Shown in pieces: positions 48,956 through 59,378 of a DNA stretch of 64,000 nucleotides. Both the position numbers and the translations under genes were made by a program. Source of the DNA: Trichomonas vaginalis G3 (taxonomy: Eukaryota > Parabasalia > Trichomonadida > Trichomonadidae); NCBI RefSeq assembly GCF_026262505.1, contig NC_067203.1, positions 17,372,392 through 17,436,391 of the forward strand, written 5' to 3'. The notes under the pieces are model-generated. The model ran no database searches, was not told the DNA's origin, and saw only the letters and a program-made list of their open reading frames with translations. The stretch's first letter is position 1; the number at the start of each line of letters is the position of its first letter.

Positions 48956-49210
48956 ATTAATTATTGAATAACCTGAAACCATTAACGTAAACATTATTTT
49001 TGGGTCATTTACACTCATTACGATGAAATCATGACAAAACATTAACGTAAACATATACGATAAAATTCATGAAAATTCATAACGTATATCACGTTAAACG
49101 TTTGTAAATCATGAGGTTAGAAATGAGGTTAGATCTAACCATCTACCCTAAACATTAATCCTGCTGTGTTGTCAAAATGTCATGTTGTCTCATTTTTGGA
49201 GCTCAGGACT
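48956..49210. other. Maverick B intergenic tail of replication block
   Basis: A/T-rich, with four or so CATTAACGTAAAC-like repeats and paired GAGGTTAGAAATGAGGTTAGA. No gene. It ends at GGAGCTCAGGACTTTA, also present in copy A near 3523. Confidence 0.6.
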
Positions 49211-50467
49211 TTAAGCAGCTCTGAACCATGCGAATATAGTCACAAATGGTGGCATGTAATCTTTACCCGAGCCTGTTGGATTTGTTGTGAAAGTGTGTGA
49301 ATGATTTCCTGCGGTTCCACAGAAAATACCTGTGCTTGAATCTACTGGGTCAGTTGTGATATCATATCTATTCATTCCCCATCTATCCGAACCCGCTGCA
49401 AGATTTGTATAACCTCTTTTTGTTATTGAATGTGAATGATTTCCTGTTGTGTTTGTCGTTCCTGTATGAGTGTGCGGTGGAAGGTTTGCTTCTTTAATTT
49501 TCTTCGAACCTCCTGTTTGCTTTGAATATCTAGCACAGTATAAGAATTTGTCTACAATCTGCTTCCACGTACCAAAACCTAAAACTGTTGATGGATTTGT
49601 TGAGTTCATTGACGTATAAATAGAACCAACAGGATATAATGTTTGAAGTATTTCAGTCTTTAATGTTTGAAGCTCTGTTTTGTCTGCTTTCTTATCATAT
49701 AAATCTTGAGCAGTGAATTTAACTTTATTTTCATCATCCATGACATAAACATTTTTACATTTAATTTTTTTCATCGTTGTTATGTTTTCATTCGATGTTA
49801 AACCTTGTGGAAAGTTAGGAGGATTATAATATAATGCATCCCCATCAGTTCCGTCAACCGTTCCTTCAATACTTTCTATAGCAACAGTTGAGAAGAAGTT
49901 ATGTGTATGGTTCTTATCTGCTTTAAGGTCTAAACATCCTGAAACCCATCCTGTATCAGCTTTAACTTTAAAAGTCTCCGATGTCCATTCATGATACCAT
50001 TCAACCTTTTCTTTAATTTCATTATCTTTTTCATCAACATAAACCAAATTTGCCTTCTTATTTAACTCACTATCCACATATTCCTTATCCACCTTCTTCA
50101 TTATGTCATTTAGGAAACCTTCTATGAATTCCTCATTTAAATTAAATCTTCCAATCTTCAAAACTTTAGGAAATGCATTTAATGCGTAATATCTCTGTTC
50201 TTCTGGTGGAATTGATGTTATATCATCCGTTATTCCTTTAATTTTTGAATTCATAAATAAAATTTCTTTTATATTTGATATCACTGCACCACCTTTGCAA
50301 ACGAATTCGAAATGTTCATTTTTCAATACTATCTCCAAATCTCCATATTTCAACCTTTGCGTTTGTTCTGCCATCTTTGAATTATATGCATATATGGCGT
50401 ATGTAATGGTCTGAAGGACCTGGGTGTTTTGCACCTTAAGTTGTTGTGGTTGCTGTTGTTTAATCAT
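49211..50467 (-). CDS. Maverick B tail fibre with collar tip (418 aa)
   Basis: Complete phage-like tail fibre in one frame. N-terminal 150 residues as in copy A, ending in KADKEYVDSELNKK-type coiled repeats. Next is a middle module (TVAIESIEGTVDGT, FPQGLTSNENITTMK, KCKNVYVMDDENKVKFTAQD) also found in Maverick C but not in A. Then LYPVGSIYTSMNSTNPSTVL, a common motif before phage tail tips, and the collar-like tip with HTHTG, NHSHS and NHSHTF ending in MPPFVTIFAWFRAA. Likely the attachment fibre of the virus-like particle, trimeric by analogy. Confidence 0.85.
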   Translation of the reverse strand: MIKQQQPQQLKVQNTQVLQTITYAIYAYNSKMAEQTQRLKYGDLEIVLKNEHFEFVCKGGAVISNIKEILFMNSKIKGITDDITSIPPEEQRYYALNAFPKVLKIGRFNLNEEFIEGFLNDIMKKVDKEYVDSELNKKANLVYVDEKDNEIKEKVEWYHEWTSETFKVKADTGWVSGCLDLKADKNHTHNFFSTVAIESIEGTVDGTDGDALYYNPPNFPQGLTSNENITTMKKIKCKNVYVMDDENKVKFTAQDLYDKKADKTELQTLKTEILQTLYPVGSIYTSMNSTNPSTVLGFGTWKQIVDKFLYCARYSKQTGGSKKIKEANLPPHTHTGTTNTTGNHSHSITKRGYTNLAAGSDRWGMNRYDITTDPVDSSTGIFCGTAGNHSHTFTTNPTGSGKDYMPPFVTIFAWFRAA

Positions 50468-50492
50468 TTATTATGATTTAAAAATAAATATT

Positions 50493-51202
50493 TTAATCCG
50501 TTATCTCATCAGCTATTTTCTCTATTTGAAATTGCCATAATATTTCATTCATAAATTCTAAATCACAATCAAATAGGTCAGTTATTCTAAATTTAATATT
50601 TGATAAATCTTTTGAATGAAGAATAAATGAATTCCCGGATAATTGAAACGGATATGATAAAGAAAATGTGTTTAAGTTGATGGATAAAATGTTTTGTATT
50701 GATGGGTAAGAGTTAGGGTCTAATGTTTGATGTGAAAATCTCATTGGGGTATTAACTTTATCACATTTGATTAAAATGAAATTGGAACCAGTGTCAGAAT
50801 ACAAAACATCCCCAACATCTTTTTCAAAATTTAATATCCCCAACGATGAACGAAGATGAGGAGTACAAAATTTAATTTTCAGCGGAAATTTAATAAGGTT
50901 ATTTATTTCATCAAGTTCAAAAAGTTTATCAGGTTTTGATTTAAAATTTTCTTCATACCATACGATAAATGATTCATTTAAATAACTTAAAATCATGTTA
51001 ATATCCCATTTCGCTATCACATTATTTATATACATATCATACGTTTTTTCATGGTCATCTTTAATAAATGATATATAATCTGAAGGGTCTAAAGAATGGG
51101 ATTAAATTTACCACTCACAGAAACGAGAGTAACATTATAAATTCCGCTAACTGTTAAATTTAATTCACAGTTATTATTCGAAATAATATTGATAATTGAC
51201 AT
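50493..51202 (-). pseudogene. Maverick B minor virion protein (penton-like?), broken
   Basis: Counterpart of 5145-5855. The open downstream part starts MYINNVIAKWDINMILSYLN and is nearly identical to copy A, ending in FRITDLFDCDLEF. Not one open frame in B. Divergent from the gene at 51222. Confidence 0.55.
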
Positions 51203-51221
51203 TTTTATTACGATTAAAAAT

Positions 51222-51679
51222 ATGGTAAAGCGTTATTTTCCAGTGATAAATAAAACTAGAATAAGATTACCTCAAGAATTCATAAATTCAACGAATAAGA
51301 AATTCATTCATGTTATAATTTTAGTGTTTTCAGAAAATATGAGTCAATGTCATATTCATCAACAGGTTATATTTCACTTCATTCAAATTTAGTTCAATCA
51401 AACCCATATAATGACCATTTCATAAGATTTTCAGATGGTATTAAAAATGTAATTGATAGATTAAAATATGAACAGATTGACAATATCGAATTTTTGGAAT
51501 TTTGGTTTAAATATCCCGATGGAAAAAAGATTGAAGTTAAAGATAAAGCTGATACTATAACAAAAACAATTACAATGACCGATCCAGATAGTGGGGAACA
51601 AAAAGAAATAAAACAAACGATAGAAACTGGTGAAAGGTCAATTATTATTGATTATGATTCAAAGATTATTATTCGATAA
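51222..51679 (+). pseudogene. Maverick B unknown protein, broken
   Basis: Counterpart of 5875-6288. The downstream open part (SYSSTGYISLHSNLVQSNPY to the end) extends further than in copy A and ends RSIIIDYDSKIIIR. Not one open frame. Unknown function. Confidence 0.5.
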
Positions 51680-51772
51680 TGTTAATGCTTGAATATTAAA
51701 TAGTCTTAACAAAGAATTTTTCAAGTGATATTTTATATTCATCAACTATTTTATTATAAATATCATTATATG

Positions 51773-52361
51773 TTAAATGAAGTTCAGTTGTTGTTCCGTT
51801 TTTGATATCTTAATTGTGCTAATATCCTTTATAGGATTTATTTTTGCAACTGTTCCGCAGCATGAAACCTCATCATCTATGAAAAATTGAATCTTAACGT
51901 CTGAATCTTGAACATCACAAAGAATGGCGATAATGTGAATTAATGATTCATAAGGTAAAATAATTAAACCGGATTGATCAATTAAATTTATTATTGAATC
52001 ATAATTATTAATTATTATATCACGGTAAATTTTCATTAATTCAGAATTAATGTCTATTTTATATGGGTTCTCGATGTTTGATGAAAGAGGGGGGGTATGC
52101 TGGATAAGTGGGAATTTCAACAGGTTCTTTACCAGGTTCAGATAAAATGATTGGGTCTCCATCTTCTTTATTTTGCTCCTCCTCATTCTTCGGTAAGTCA
52201 CGAGTTAATAAATTTGGTTGAGTTGCTGACCTTGTTAATTCGGGGCTAACATTAACTTTAACATTTTGAATAATTCGTGATTTATCATCATTTACGTTAT
52301 AACCAACCGTAATCTCTGCTTTTGCGTTAGTGTTCTTTTGACTAGTGAAACGTCTTCTCAT
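51773..52361 (-). pseudogene. Maverick B unknown gene (Arg-rich start), broken
   Basis: Counterpart of 6429-7006. The start MRRRFTSQKNTNAKAEITVG is arginine-rich, followed by an acidic/proline stretch, then the LIDQSGLIILPYESLIHIIA segment and CCGTVAKINPI. Two overlapping open pieces, not one frame. A remote homologue is in copy C. Confidence 0.55.
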
Positions 52362-52394
52362 TTATAATCGAATAAAAAAAATATATTTAAACTT

Positions 52395-53292
52395 TTATTT
52401 TGCTGGAACTTTTGAATCTACTATTCCCTGTATTTGTTCATGAAGTTGATTTTTAGCATTTTCATCGAAATTAATAGACCGAATATATTCATTAATTGCA
52501 TTCTTATAATCATTTGATTTCTCAAATTTTCTTTTATCTGATTCCTTAACTAAATCATAAGTTAAACCACGTTGCTGATATAATGGTTTCTTAATTAAAT
52601 CTTTGAATGCTTGAGATAAAGCACCTGATGCAATTCTTGCTACTATAATTGGTTGGAATTGCTGTTTAAGTTCATCTTTAACATTTGCGAAAACTGGATC
52701 GAATAAAGCAACTTTAAAGAATTTCTTAGCTGAAATTTCAGGTCTAATATTTGCATATTGACCATCAAACGGGTTAGAATATCGTGGTAATCCATCCGGT
52801 CCCTCTTCAACAGCATTTAATTCTTCATTGAAATAAGAATATGGATTATGACGGTATGAATTAATTGGACCATTTTCACCTTCTCCAATGTATTGTTTAA
52901 CAGCTTTTCCATTTTCATCAAATTGCATAGGATAACGTTCATTATATGCTTTACGTTTAGGATAATTACTTATAGTTAATTTATAACCATTTATGACTTT
53001 AATATTACCTTGACCATCAGTAACGAAAACTTCATTAATACCATCAGGTTTTCCATTTGACCCGTAATGTCTGCTTCGTGTGCTTCCAATTTGGACCATG
53101 ACGTTTGGCATATGCTTGAGCTTCTGGTAATGTTAAAACGTTTTCTCATTTGTTTAACATCTTTTTGAAGACCAGCAACAATATGAACTAATTTTTCATT
53201 CCATCAGGAACTTTCATAGTTCTATTATATGCACCCTTTTTGTTTGTCCCTTGTTTTAATGGAACCTGTAGAAGATTTGCTATTTCTGTCAT
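52395..53292 (-). pseudogene. Maverick B conserved protein next to ATPase, broken
   Basis: Counterpart of the 298-codon gene of copy A. The open part includes [20 protein letters not shown] and [20 protein letters not shown]. The C-terminal 100 residues differ clearly from copy A (TYDLVKESDKRKFEKSNDYK, then INFDENAKNQLHEQIQGIVD) although flanking genes are almost identical, so this end may be another exchanged module. Not one open frame. Confidence 0.6.
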
Positions 53293-53332
53293 GTTTAATT
53301 ATAAATAAAAAATAAAAATTAATTATAAAAAG

Positions 53333-54160
53333 TTAATCAAATTTAACACTTCCTTTATTTAAATCAACTATTATTTTTCCATGTTCACCTAATTGCTGAT
53401 ATTGTGTGTAAAGTTCATTAATGCTCATTGGTAAATTCACTTGATAAAGCATAACGTTCAACTGTTGACGACTAAACCCACTGAAAATGAAAAGGGTTGA
53501 TAGATTTGATTTAATGTTTGTGCTTAATGCTTTGAAATATTGAACAGCCATAAAGAATGAACACTGAATGTGTCGACATTGAGTTAATAACTGATTAAAA
53601 TATGATTTCTCATTTGTTATTAGTTTTGATTTCACTGCATCATCTAGAAAAATGAGTGAATGCAAAAATTCTCTATCAAAATTTGAAATAGAAAGTGTTT
53701 CAAATAATTCATCCCGTTGTTTATCAATAATTTTATCCTCTAATCCTTGCTTCTTGATTGTATTATATAATTCTTTATACATTAAAAAGTTTTTTAAATA
53801 ATCTTCTGCTTCTTCTTGTGATAAATAAATAATTGGAATTTTGATTAAATGCTTTAAAGATTCAAATGTATCATCTGAAGGTGAACCTGAACGGTTGATA
53901 TAAATTAACACATGTGAATAGGGGGAAGTGTTAGCAATAATGATAATTTGTTTTAATATCGTTAATGTTTTACCTTTATTTTGTTTACCAATTGCTGCAG
54001 TGATTGAATTTAAGTAACATTCAGAATATGGAATTTTCATTAATTTTTCCTTAGATAGAGCATTTCTATTATCACTCAATGCTTCATTAATCATATCATC
54101 TACGTATGTATTATATACTCCTGCTAATTCTTCATAAGGGGTGGATGAATTTAAATCCAT
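53333..54160 (-). CDS. Maverick B genome-packaging ATPase
   Basis: 275 codons, essentially the same protein as 8026-8853, with Walker A GKQNKGKT and Walker B LIFLDD. Open. Lies 24 bp after the capsid gene. Confidence 0.88.
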   Translation of the reverse strand: MDLNSSTPYEELAGVYNTYVDDMINEALSDNRNALSKEKLMKIPYSECYLNSITAAIGKQNKGKTLTILKQIIIIANTSPYSHVLIYINRSGSPSDDTFESLKHLIKIPIIYLSQEEAEDYLKNFLMYKELYNTIKKQGLEDKIIDKQRDELFETLSISNFDREFLHSLIFLDDAVKSKLITNEKSYFNQLLTQCRHIQCSFFMAVQYFKALSTNIKSNLSTLFIFSGFSRQQLNVMLYQVNLPMSINELYTQYQQLGEHGKIIVDLNKGSVKFD

Positions 54161-54184
54161 TTAATCAAAAATAAATTTATAATT

Positions 54185-55825
54185 TTAAACATTTCTATTC
54201 ATCAATATTTCATCATATGAACTTCTATACTGTGGTGGTGTACCTGTTGGATGATATTTCAAACCTTCATCCGGTGTCCATGTCCAATATGTTGTCCTAG
54301 TAAACCAAACCTGAGGAGGATTTGTCACCTTTGAACAGTAAGTGTCATTTTCACCCTGAATGATTGGATAAGCTTTCACTTGTACTGTAACTTGTGAGTT
54401 GAAAGTTTCTAATCCATCAAAGAATATACCCGCTCCATCACGTTGAACTGGAATAGTGCATAAGAATGAAGTTTGGTCTTTCCATGTTCTAGCTAATGGC
54501 GTGCCATCATCTGCATTCAGTGGTCTAGTTAATGAGTCCTCGTATTCTTCTGTGCATTCATTCACTCCATCTAAATCAGAAGCTTGAAGCATACGTGTAA
54601 AGAATATGTCGCCCACTGTGGTCATCGCTTGATCGGGGAAGTTTCTGGAATCTATAGTGACCTGAAGACCTCGAAGCATTGGATTTTCTAAAACTGTTCT
54701 TTGCATTGCATTCTTCGGAAATGTTAACACAACATCTGTAACATTATGAAGAGCGTATGAGAAATCTGAGCTGATACCTTCAGGAGTGATGCAACCTCCA
54801 TTTAGTGAACGAACGTCAATATGTTGAGCTGGAATCATGAATGGATCTTCCTTACTGAATAAACGTGGTATTGCTTTAACTGATTCTTCAATTAAACCGT
54901 ATCCTGGTGTAATGCATTTATCCTCTAAAACTTCCATCTTTGTGCATGAAATAATAACGTTATCAACTGTTGCGTCAGCAGATGTAGCGGCTAAGCTTGT
55001 AATTAATTTGGCAGGAAGTCCGATTTGTTGGAATTTGCGATCATATTTATAAACATGATTCATAATCTTTTCATAATTTTCATCAGTTATCTTTTCATAA
55101 ACGTAATTTTGTAAATCAGCAACTCTTAACGGGTCAACCTGACAAAATACTAAAGTATCCCTGAAAACATAATATTTAAGAATGATATCACCAAATGATT
55201 TAGGATAATCATCGAACGCCTGAAATGCTAACAAATCATTTACCGGAATAATCATATCAAAAGTGATATCAACTTCTTCATTTGCGTTCTTGAAAACTTC
55301 TGAAGGGTCAATATATTTACCACATACTGAGTTATCATATTTTTGAACATTATTATATAACGAATGAACAAACTTTTTAACTTTCCTTTCTGATTTTGGT
55401 TTATATGTTGCAAATGCGAAAGATTCACGGGCGCAATCCATCTGAAGATAACCGGCATCACCTCTTTCGGTTTCTACTTCTAATTGTTTAAAGCTTTGAT
55501 TTGATGATTTGTAACCAACGAATAAACGCATGCATTTAAAAGCGGCATCACATGTGAAAGCTTTATTTGAAACTAGAGTTGCTTTAACTTTGCGTTTAAT
55601 ATATGTGTCACCTAATTGGTTCACATCATGAGCCGGATTTGTAATTCTTAAATGAGTTTGTTTATCATCAAAATATGGAGCATCAGAGTCATAGCATGAA
55701 CTTTCAAGTTCTCTATAATATCTTCTACCGTCATTCTTTGCGAATATTTCATTTATCTTTTCGAATGAATGAAACACATTTCCATTAATCGGTTTAGTGT
55801 TTGGCACTAAATAGTTAGTCGTCAT
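54185..55825 (-). CDS. Maverick B major capsid protein (putative)
   Basis: 546 codons, the same length as 8878-10518, with only a handful of substitutions by eye (for example VDVTFDM to VDITFDM and NDDDGTP to NADDGTP). Open. The call rests on the same arguments as for copy A: position before the ATPase, size and strand-rich composition. Confidence 0.8.
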   Translation of the reverse strand: MTTNYLVPNTKPINGNVFHSFEKINEIFAKNDGRRYYRELESSCYDSDAPYFDDKQTHLRITNPAHDVNQLGDTYIKRKVKATLVSNKAFTCDAAFKCMRLFVGYKSSNQSFKQLEVETERGDAGYLQMDCARESFAFATYKPKSERKVKKFVHSLYNNVQKYDNSVCGKYIDPSEVFKNANEEVDITFDMIIPVNDLLAFQAFDDYPKSFGDIILKYYVFRDTLVFCQVDPLRVADLQNYVYEKITDENYEKIMNHVYKYDRKFQQIGLPAKLITSLAATSADATVDNVIISCTKMEVLEDKCITPGYGLIEESVKAIPRLFSKEDPFMIPAQHIDVRSLNGGCITPEGISSDFSYALHNVTDVVLTFPKNAMQRTVLENPMLRGLQVTIDSRNFPDQAMTTVGDIFFTRMLQASDLDGVNECTEEYEDSLTRPLNADDGTPLARTWKDQTSFLCTIPVQRDGAGIFFDGLETFNSQVTVQVKAYPIIQGENDTYCSKVTNPPQVWFTRTTYWTWTPDEGLKYHPTGTPPQYRSSYDEILMNRNV

Positions 55826-55894
55826 TTATTAATAAATAAAAAATCAAAATTAAAAGATGAAAATGAATTTTTAATTTTAATGAAATAATCAACT

Positions 55895-56109
55895 ATGGCT
55901 GCAGGTATATTTAAGAAACTGTGGGATAAAGTAAAAAGAGGAGCGAGTAAAGTTTGGGAAACATTGAAGAAGGGAGCAAATTGGATATTTAAGAATAAAG
56001 AAGCAATTAGTGACGTTGCTGAATCAATAACACCAAAAGCTGCCCAATAAGAGAAATATTAAATAAAGGAGAAAAAGTTTATCAAAGACTACAACCGATA
56101 CTAAGATAA
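55895..56109 (+). pseudogene. Maverick B small amphipathic basic protein, broken
   Basis: Counterpart of 10589-10804 with the same amphipathic start (MAAGIFKKLWDKVKRGASKV). Not fully open here. Divergent from the capsid gene. Confidence 0.55.
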
Positions 56110-56127
56110 AAATAATTTATTTTTCCA

Positions 56128-56232
56128 CTATCTACCTCCTATTTTATTAAGTATTCCTTCAGCTATTCCACCAATTGCGTTACCTGCTTGTGCTCCCATC
56201 GCCGGATTACCTGCTTTAGTACCTAATACTCC
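56128..56232 (-). pseudogene. Maverick B Gly/Ala-rich protein, cut by Maverick C
   Basis: Counterpart of the end of the 10829-11063 region (GTKAGNPAMGAQAGNAIGGI). Sequence identity with copy A stops at 56232/56233, where Maverick C begins. Confidence 0.65.
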
Positions 56233-58480
56233 AGTTAGTATACAAGTCTTGGGTACGGCGGCACTGCGTTCCACCTTACCCAACACTAACTTAACCTTAA
56301 ATATTTACAAAGCCGCCAACCACTTCACTAACGAACTCACTAATGTAAAAAATAAACGTTCTCACTATCGTTCTCACTAACGACTTCACTAATGTTCTCA
56401 TAAATTTTCCTCAATATCTTCATCATCAGTGTTAACCCTATTGTAGTCATACTTGAAGCCATAAACTTTCTCTAACTTTTTAAACGTACAATTTACATAA
56501 CTTACCTTCGTCATCGTATGGTTTAATGATATAACTATTTCTATTATACACAGTCAATGAAAATCAACTGGTCTCGATGTATTTGAAAAAAGAACATGTT
56601 ATGCTCAGGAAGGAAGAATAAATGTTTAAATGTATGTTTGTATACTGTGGAATTCAAATGAGTTGCTTTGTTCTGTCATTTACATCCAAATAAAAATTTT
56701 CAGTAAAAATAAAAATAAACTTAAAAATAAAATAAAAAATAAACTTAAAATTAATGATATCACCACCCTCACACGTATGAAAACATAGCACAAAAATAAA
56801 TTTAGGTGAATGGTGAGATCTCACCTCTTTTTTCAACCTGTTTTTCACCCTGTTGAATCATTGCTTTATAACTCTCTTCCTTGATTCTTTTTAGTTGCTT
56901 CTTAACATCTGTCTCCAACTTGACTGTCTTTCTTCTTCGCCGTAATGATACCAGTTACTTCCACCAGTCAATGGGTCAAATGGTCGTTCATAAGGGTTTC
57001 CATACATTCCATAGGGACCATACGGAAGAACTACTAGTGGAGAAGAAACATTTTCTTTAGTTCCATTGACTCTATTTTAAATGCATTGTTTCACCTTTCA
57101 TCTGGTCATTAAAGTCTTTTGCGTGTTTTGCAAACTCATCGTCCTTTCCTAAAGCATTTTCTGACTCATCGCAACCAAATTGGATGCTTTATTTATGAGC
57201 CCTATTTTATTTAATCTTAACTTCTTTGCAACCCAGCCTCCAATCTTTCCTTTATTTGCATCTATATGTCTTCGAAACCCTTCCTCCACTCATTTTATTT
57301 ACTGCGTCATAAGCTCCAAGTGCTTTTGCTCCAAATGCTAATGCTTTTGTTCCCATTGCGCCTAAAAGCTGCCCAAGCTACCATTTACCCCATATTAAAA
57401 TCATCTCTCTTCAATATTATCTCATAAAAGTTCTCGTTACTGGAGAAAGTCAATGAAACATAAACATTCTCACGGCTTCGCCCTCACGCTTTGCGGTCTA
57501 TCTAACTTATTTCTTATATCATCTATACGCTTCAAAATGTCTGAACAATGCTAACATCTTCTACAACAGTTATTCATCATGAATGACCTTCAAGAACAAG
57601 CTCATTTAATATGCAATTAAAATCAATAATGAGGTCCATCCTTTCCATCTTTTGGTAGCACAACATCTTTTCATTGAAGAAGGTTCGACAAGTCTTATGT
57701 TAAACTTACTGACAAAGTTTGTTATACTATAATGCTTCGCGGCGAATACATATAGTTTGAAAGACATAATATAGATTCTTCAGCAAATTCACTTATACTG
57801 GATTTTATAACAATGTTCTCACGAGACCAAAATACCACCAATTGACAATCTTGTAAGCAATCCTGCTGAACCTTCTACTGTAAACGTCGATGGTAACATT
57901 CCACGAAGGTCATCTATTGACATCTTTGAGTCACTGAATTTAAATATTTTTCTTAAAGCAATCGTCATTATCTAACCATGTAATAGCTTTGAAGTTTTCA
58001 TTCGAATATACATCTGCTTCATTAAATGTAAAACCTGACTTCTTGCAGAGGCGATTTTAAAAATCTATTGCATTTGTTTCAAAATTATATGCTATGGTAA
58101 CTTCTGAAGGTAATGGATGCCCTTCCGCAGTCAGTTGTTCTCTCACTACCATTTAAGCTTTGTGTTAAAAACTTCATGTCATCTCCTGTATCTAAGTTCA
58201 CATACACAGCAACAGGGAAACTATTCTTCTTTGTTTCATCATTATATCTCAAAACATTAAAGTTCTTCAATAATATTGTCCTTCCTGCTGAATACTTCTA
58301 ACTTGTCTTATTTCAATAGCTTTCTCACCTCCTACATACTCTACCCAGTGCTTGGATATTCATAAGTATACTGACTTTCTTGAATTTTGTTGGTTTCATC
58401 ATAACGTGTTCATAGTATATTTTATACTCTTGTCAGTTAGACTCGGTGCTATGTTCTGAATATTTTCTGACTTGCATTTT
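56233..58480 (-). pseudogene. Maverick C left end and eroded virion-gene region
   Basis: The terminal part (56233-56420) is non-coding. Minus-strand coding traces follow: LPYGPYGMYGNPYERPFDPL near 56950-57050, an Ala/Gly-rich stretch near 57260-57380 that recalls the Gly/Ala-rich gene of A and B in the same relative place, and NFNVLRYNDETKKNSFPVAV near 58150-58270. By position the last should belong to the capsid gene, but I cannot match it to the capsid proteins of A and B by eye. Heavily broken. Confidence 0.45.
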
Positions 58481-59378
58481 TAATGGAGATAAAATGAAGC
58501 ATTTAATACATGATGTAGATGAAGACATGAATGAAACTACAGACAAACTTAACTCTTCTCTTATTCTTCCTTTCAGCAAAGATTATGAATTCTGTTCAAA
58601 TGGTGTGTATTTCTATTGTGGAAGATGGGTTCAGAGAAGACATTCAACCTCATTCGTCATATACTCATAACAGAAACGTTTAGGAAACGACTCTTACTAT
58701 GACCAAAATCATTATATCAGCAACTTCAGACTCTATGGACTCAACAGCGAAAACATTTATGTCAAAAGTTCAAGCCTCTGTCGTTAAAGTTCCAGACAGT
58801 GAACTCATTGAATTTCTTCAACGTTACATTCGACGTAAGAGGAAATATTATGCCATCGTTGAATTTATACAGTCAGGAATGCAAAAGACTTCTGAGGAGA
58901 TGGAAAGAATTATTGACAAACACCACTTACGTCATACTCAGGAGTTTACGATATGAAACGACTTACAAACTACATTCTGTCAAAACTTTCAAAATACCCC
59001 TTCAAAAATATCCTTCAAACACTCTGCTCGTTTGTGACGACTTCGCCGGAAAAGGTTTAGTGTCAAAACCAGACTCACCATTAGCTAACATCATAACTAA
59101 AGTCAGACATTACCATTTAACTGTAGCAATACTTATGCAAACATGGCGTTTTTGCTTTAAACATAAAACGTCTCATAACTGACTTCGTTATCTTTCAAGG
59201 TTTCTCACGCTATGATATTGAACTCATTTGGAAACAGTCAGGTATAACATTACCTTTTGAAGAAATTTGGGAAGCATATAAGTCTCTCATCTCTCCTCGT
59301 TCATACCTTGAGATTCATATCATGACTAATACCATTAAAGTCAAAAATATTCCATGGGAACGACCAACATTGTTTTAA
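58480..59378 (+). pseudogene. Maverick C packaging ATPase, broken
   Basis: Plus-strand region with a Walker B-like NTLLVCDDFAGKGL, then KVRHYHLTVAILMQTWRF, matching LIFLDDAVKSK and QCRHIQCSFFMAVQ of the A/B ATPase in order and spacing. Further downstream are FQGFSRYDIELIWKQSGI-type codons corresponding to FSGFSRQQLNVML. Several open pieces only. Points the opposite way relative to the window from the ATPases of A and B. Confidence 0.7.

Larger units (their letters stand above)
38506..56232 (+). mobile_element. Maverick/Polinton copy B, interrupted by copy C
   Basis: Polymerase-side terminus through to the capsid genes, 17.7 kb before another Maverick cuts in at 56233. Parts: terminal repeat with 126-codon gene, 366-codon and 59-codon genes, DNA polymerase, integrase, small basic gene, repeat array, primase-polymerase and helicase, inverted repeat array, fibre (minus), minor virion genes, ATPase, capsid protein, small amphipathic genes. 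With the 1.8 kb seen only in copy A, a whole element would be about 19-20 kb. About eight breaks are visible. Near identity to copy A outside the fibre and the replication block indicates recent spread. Confidence 0.93.
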
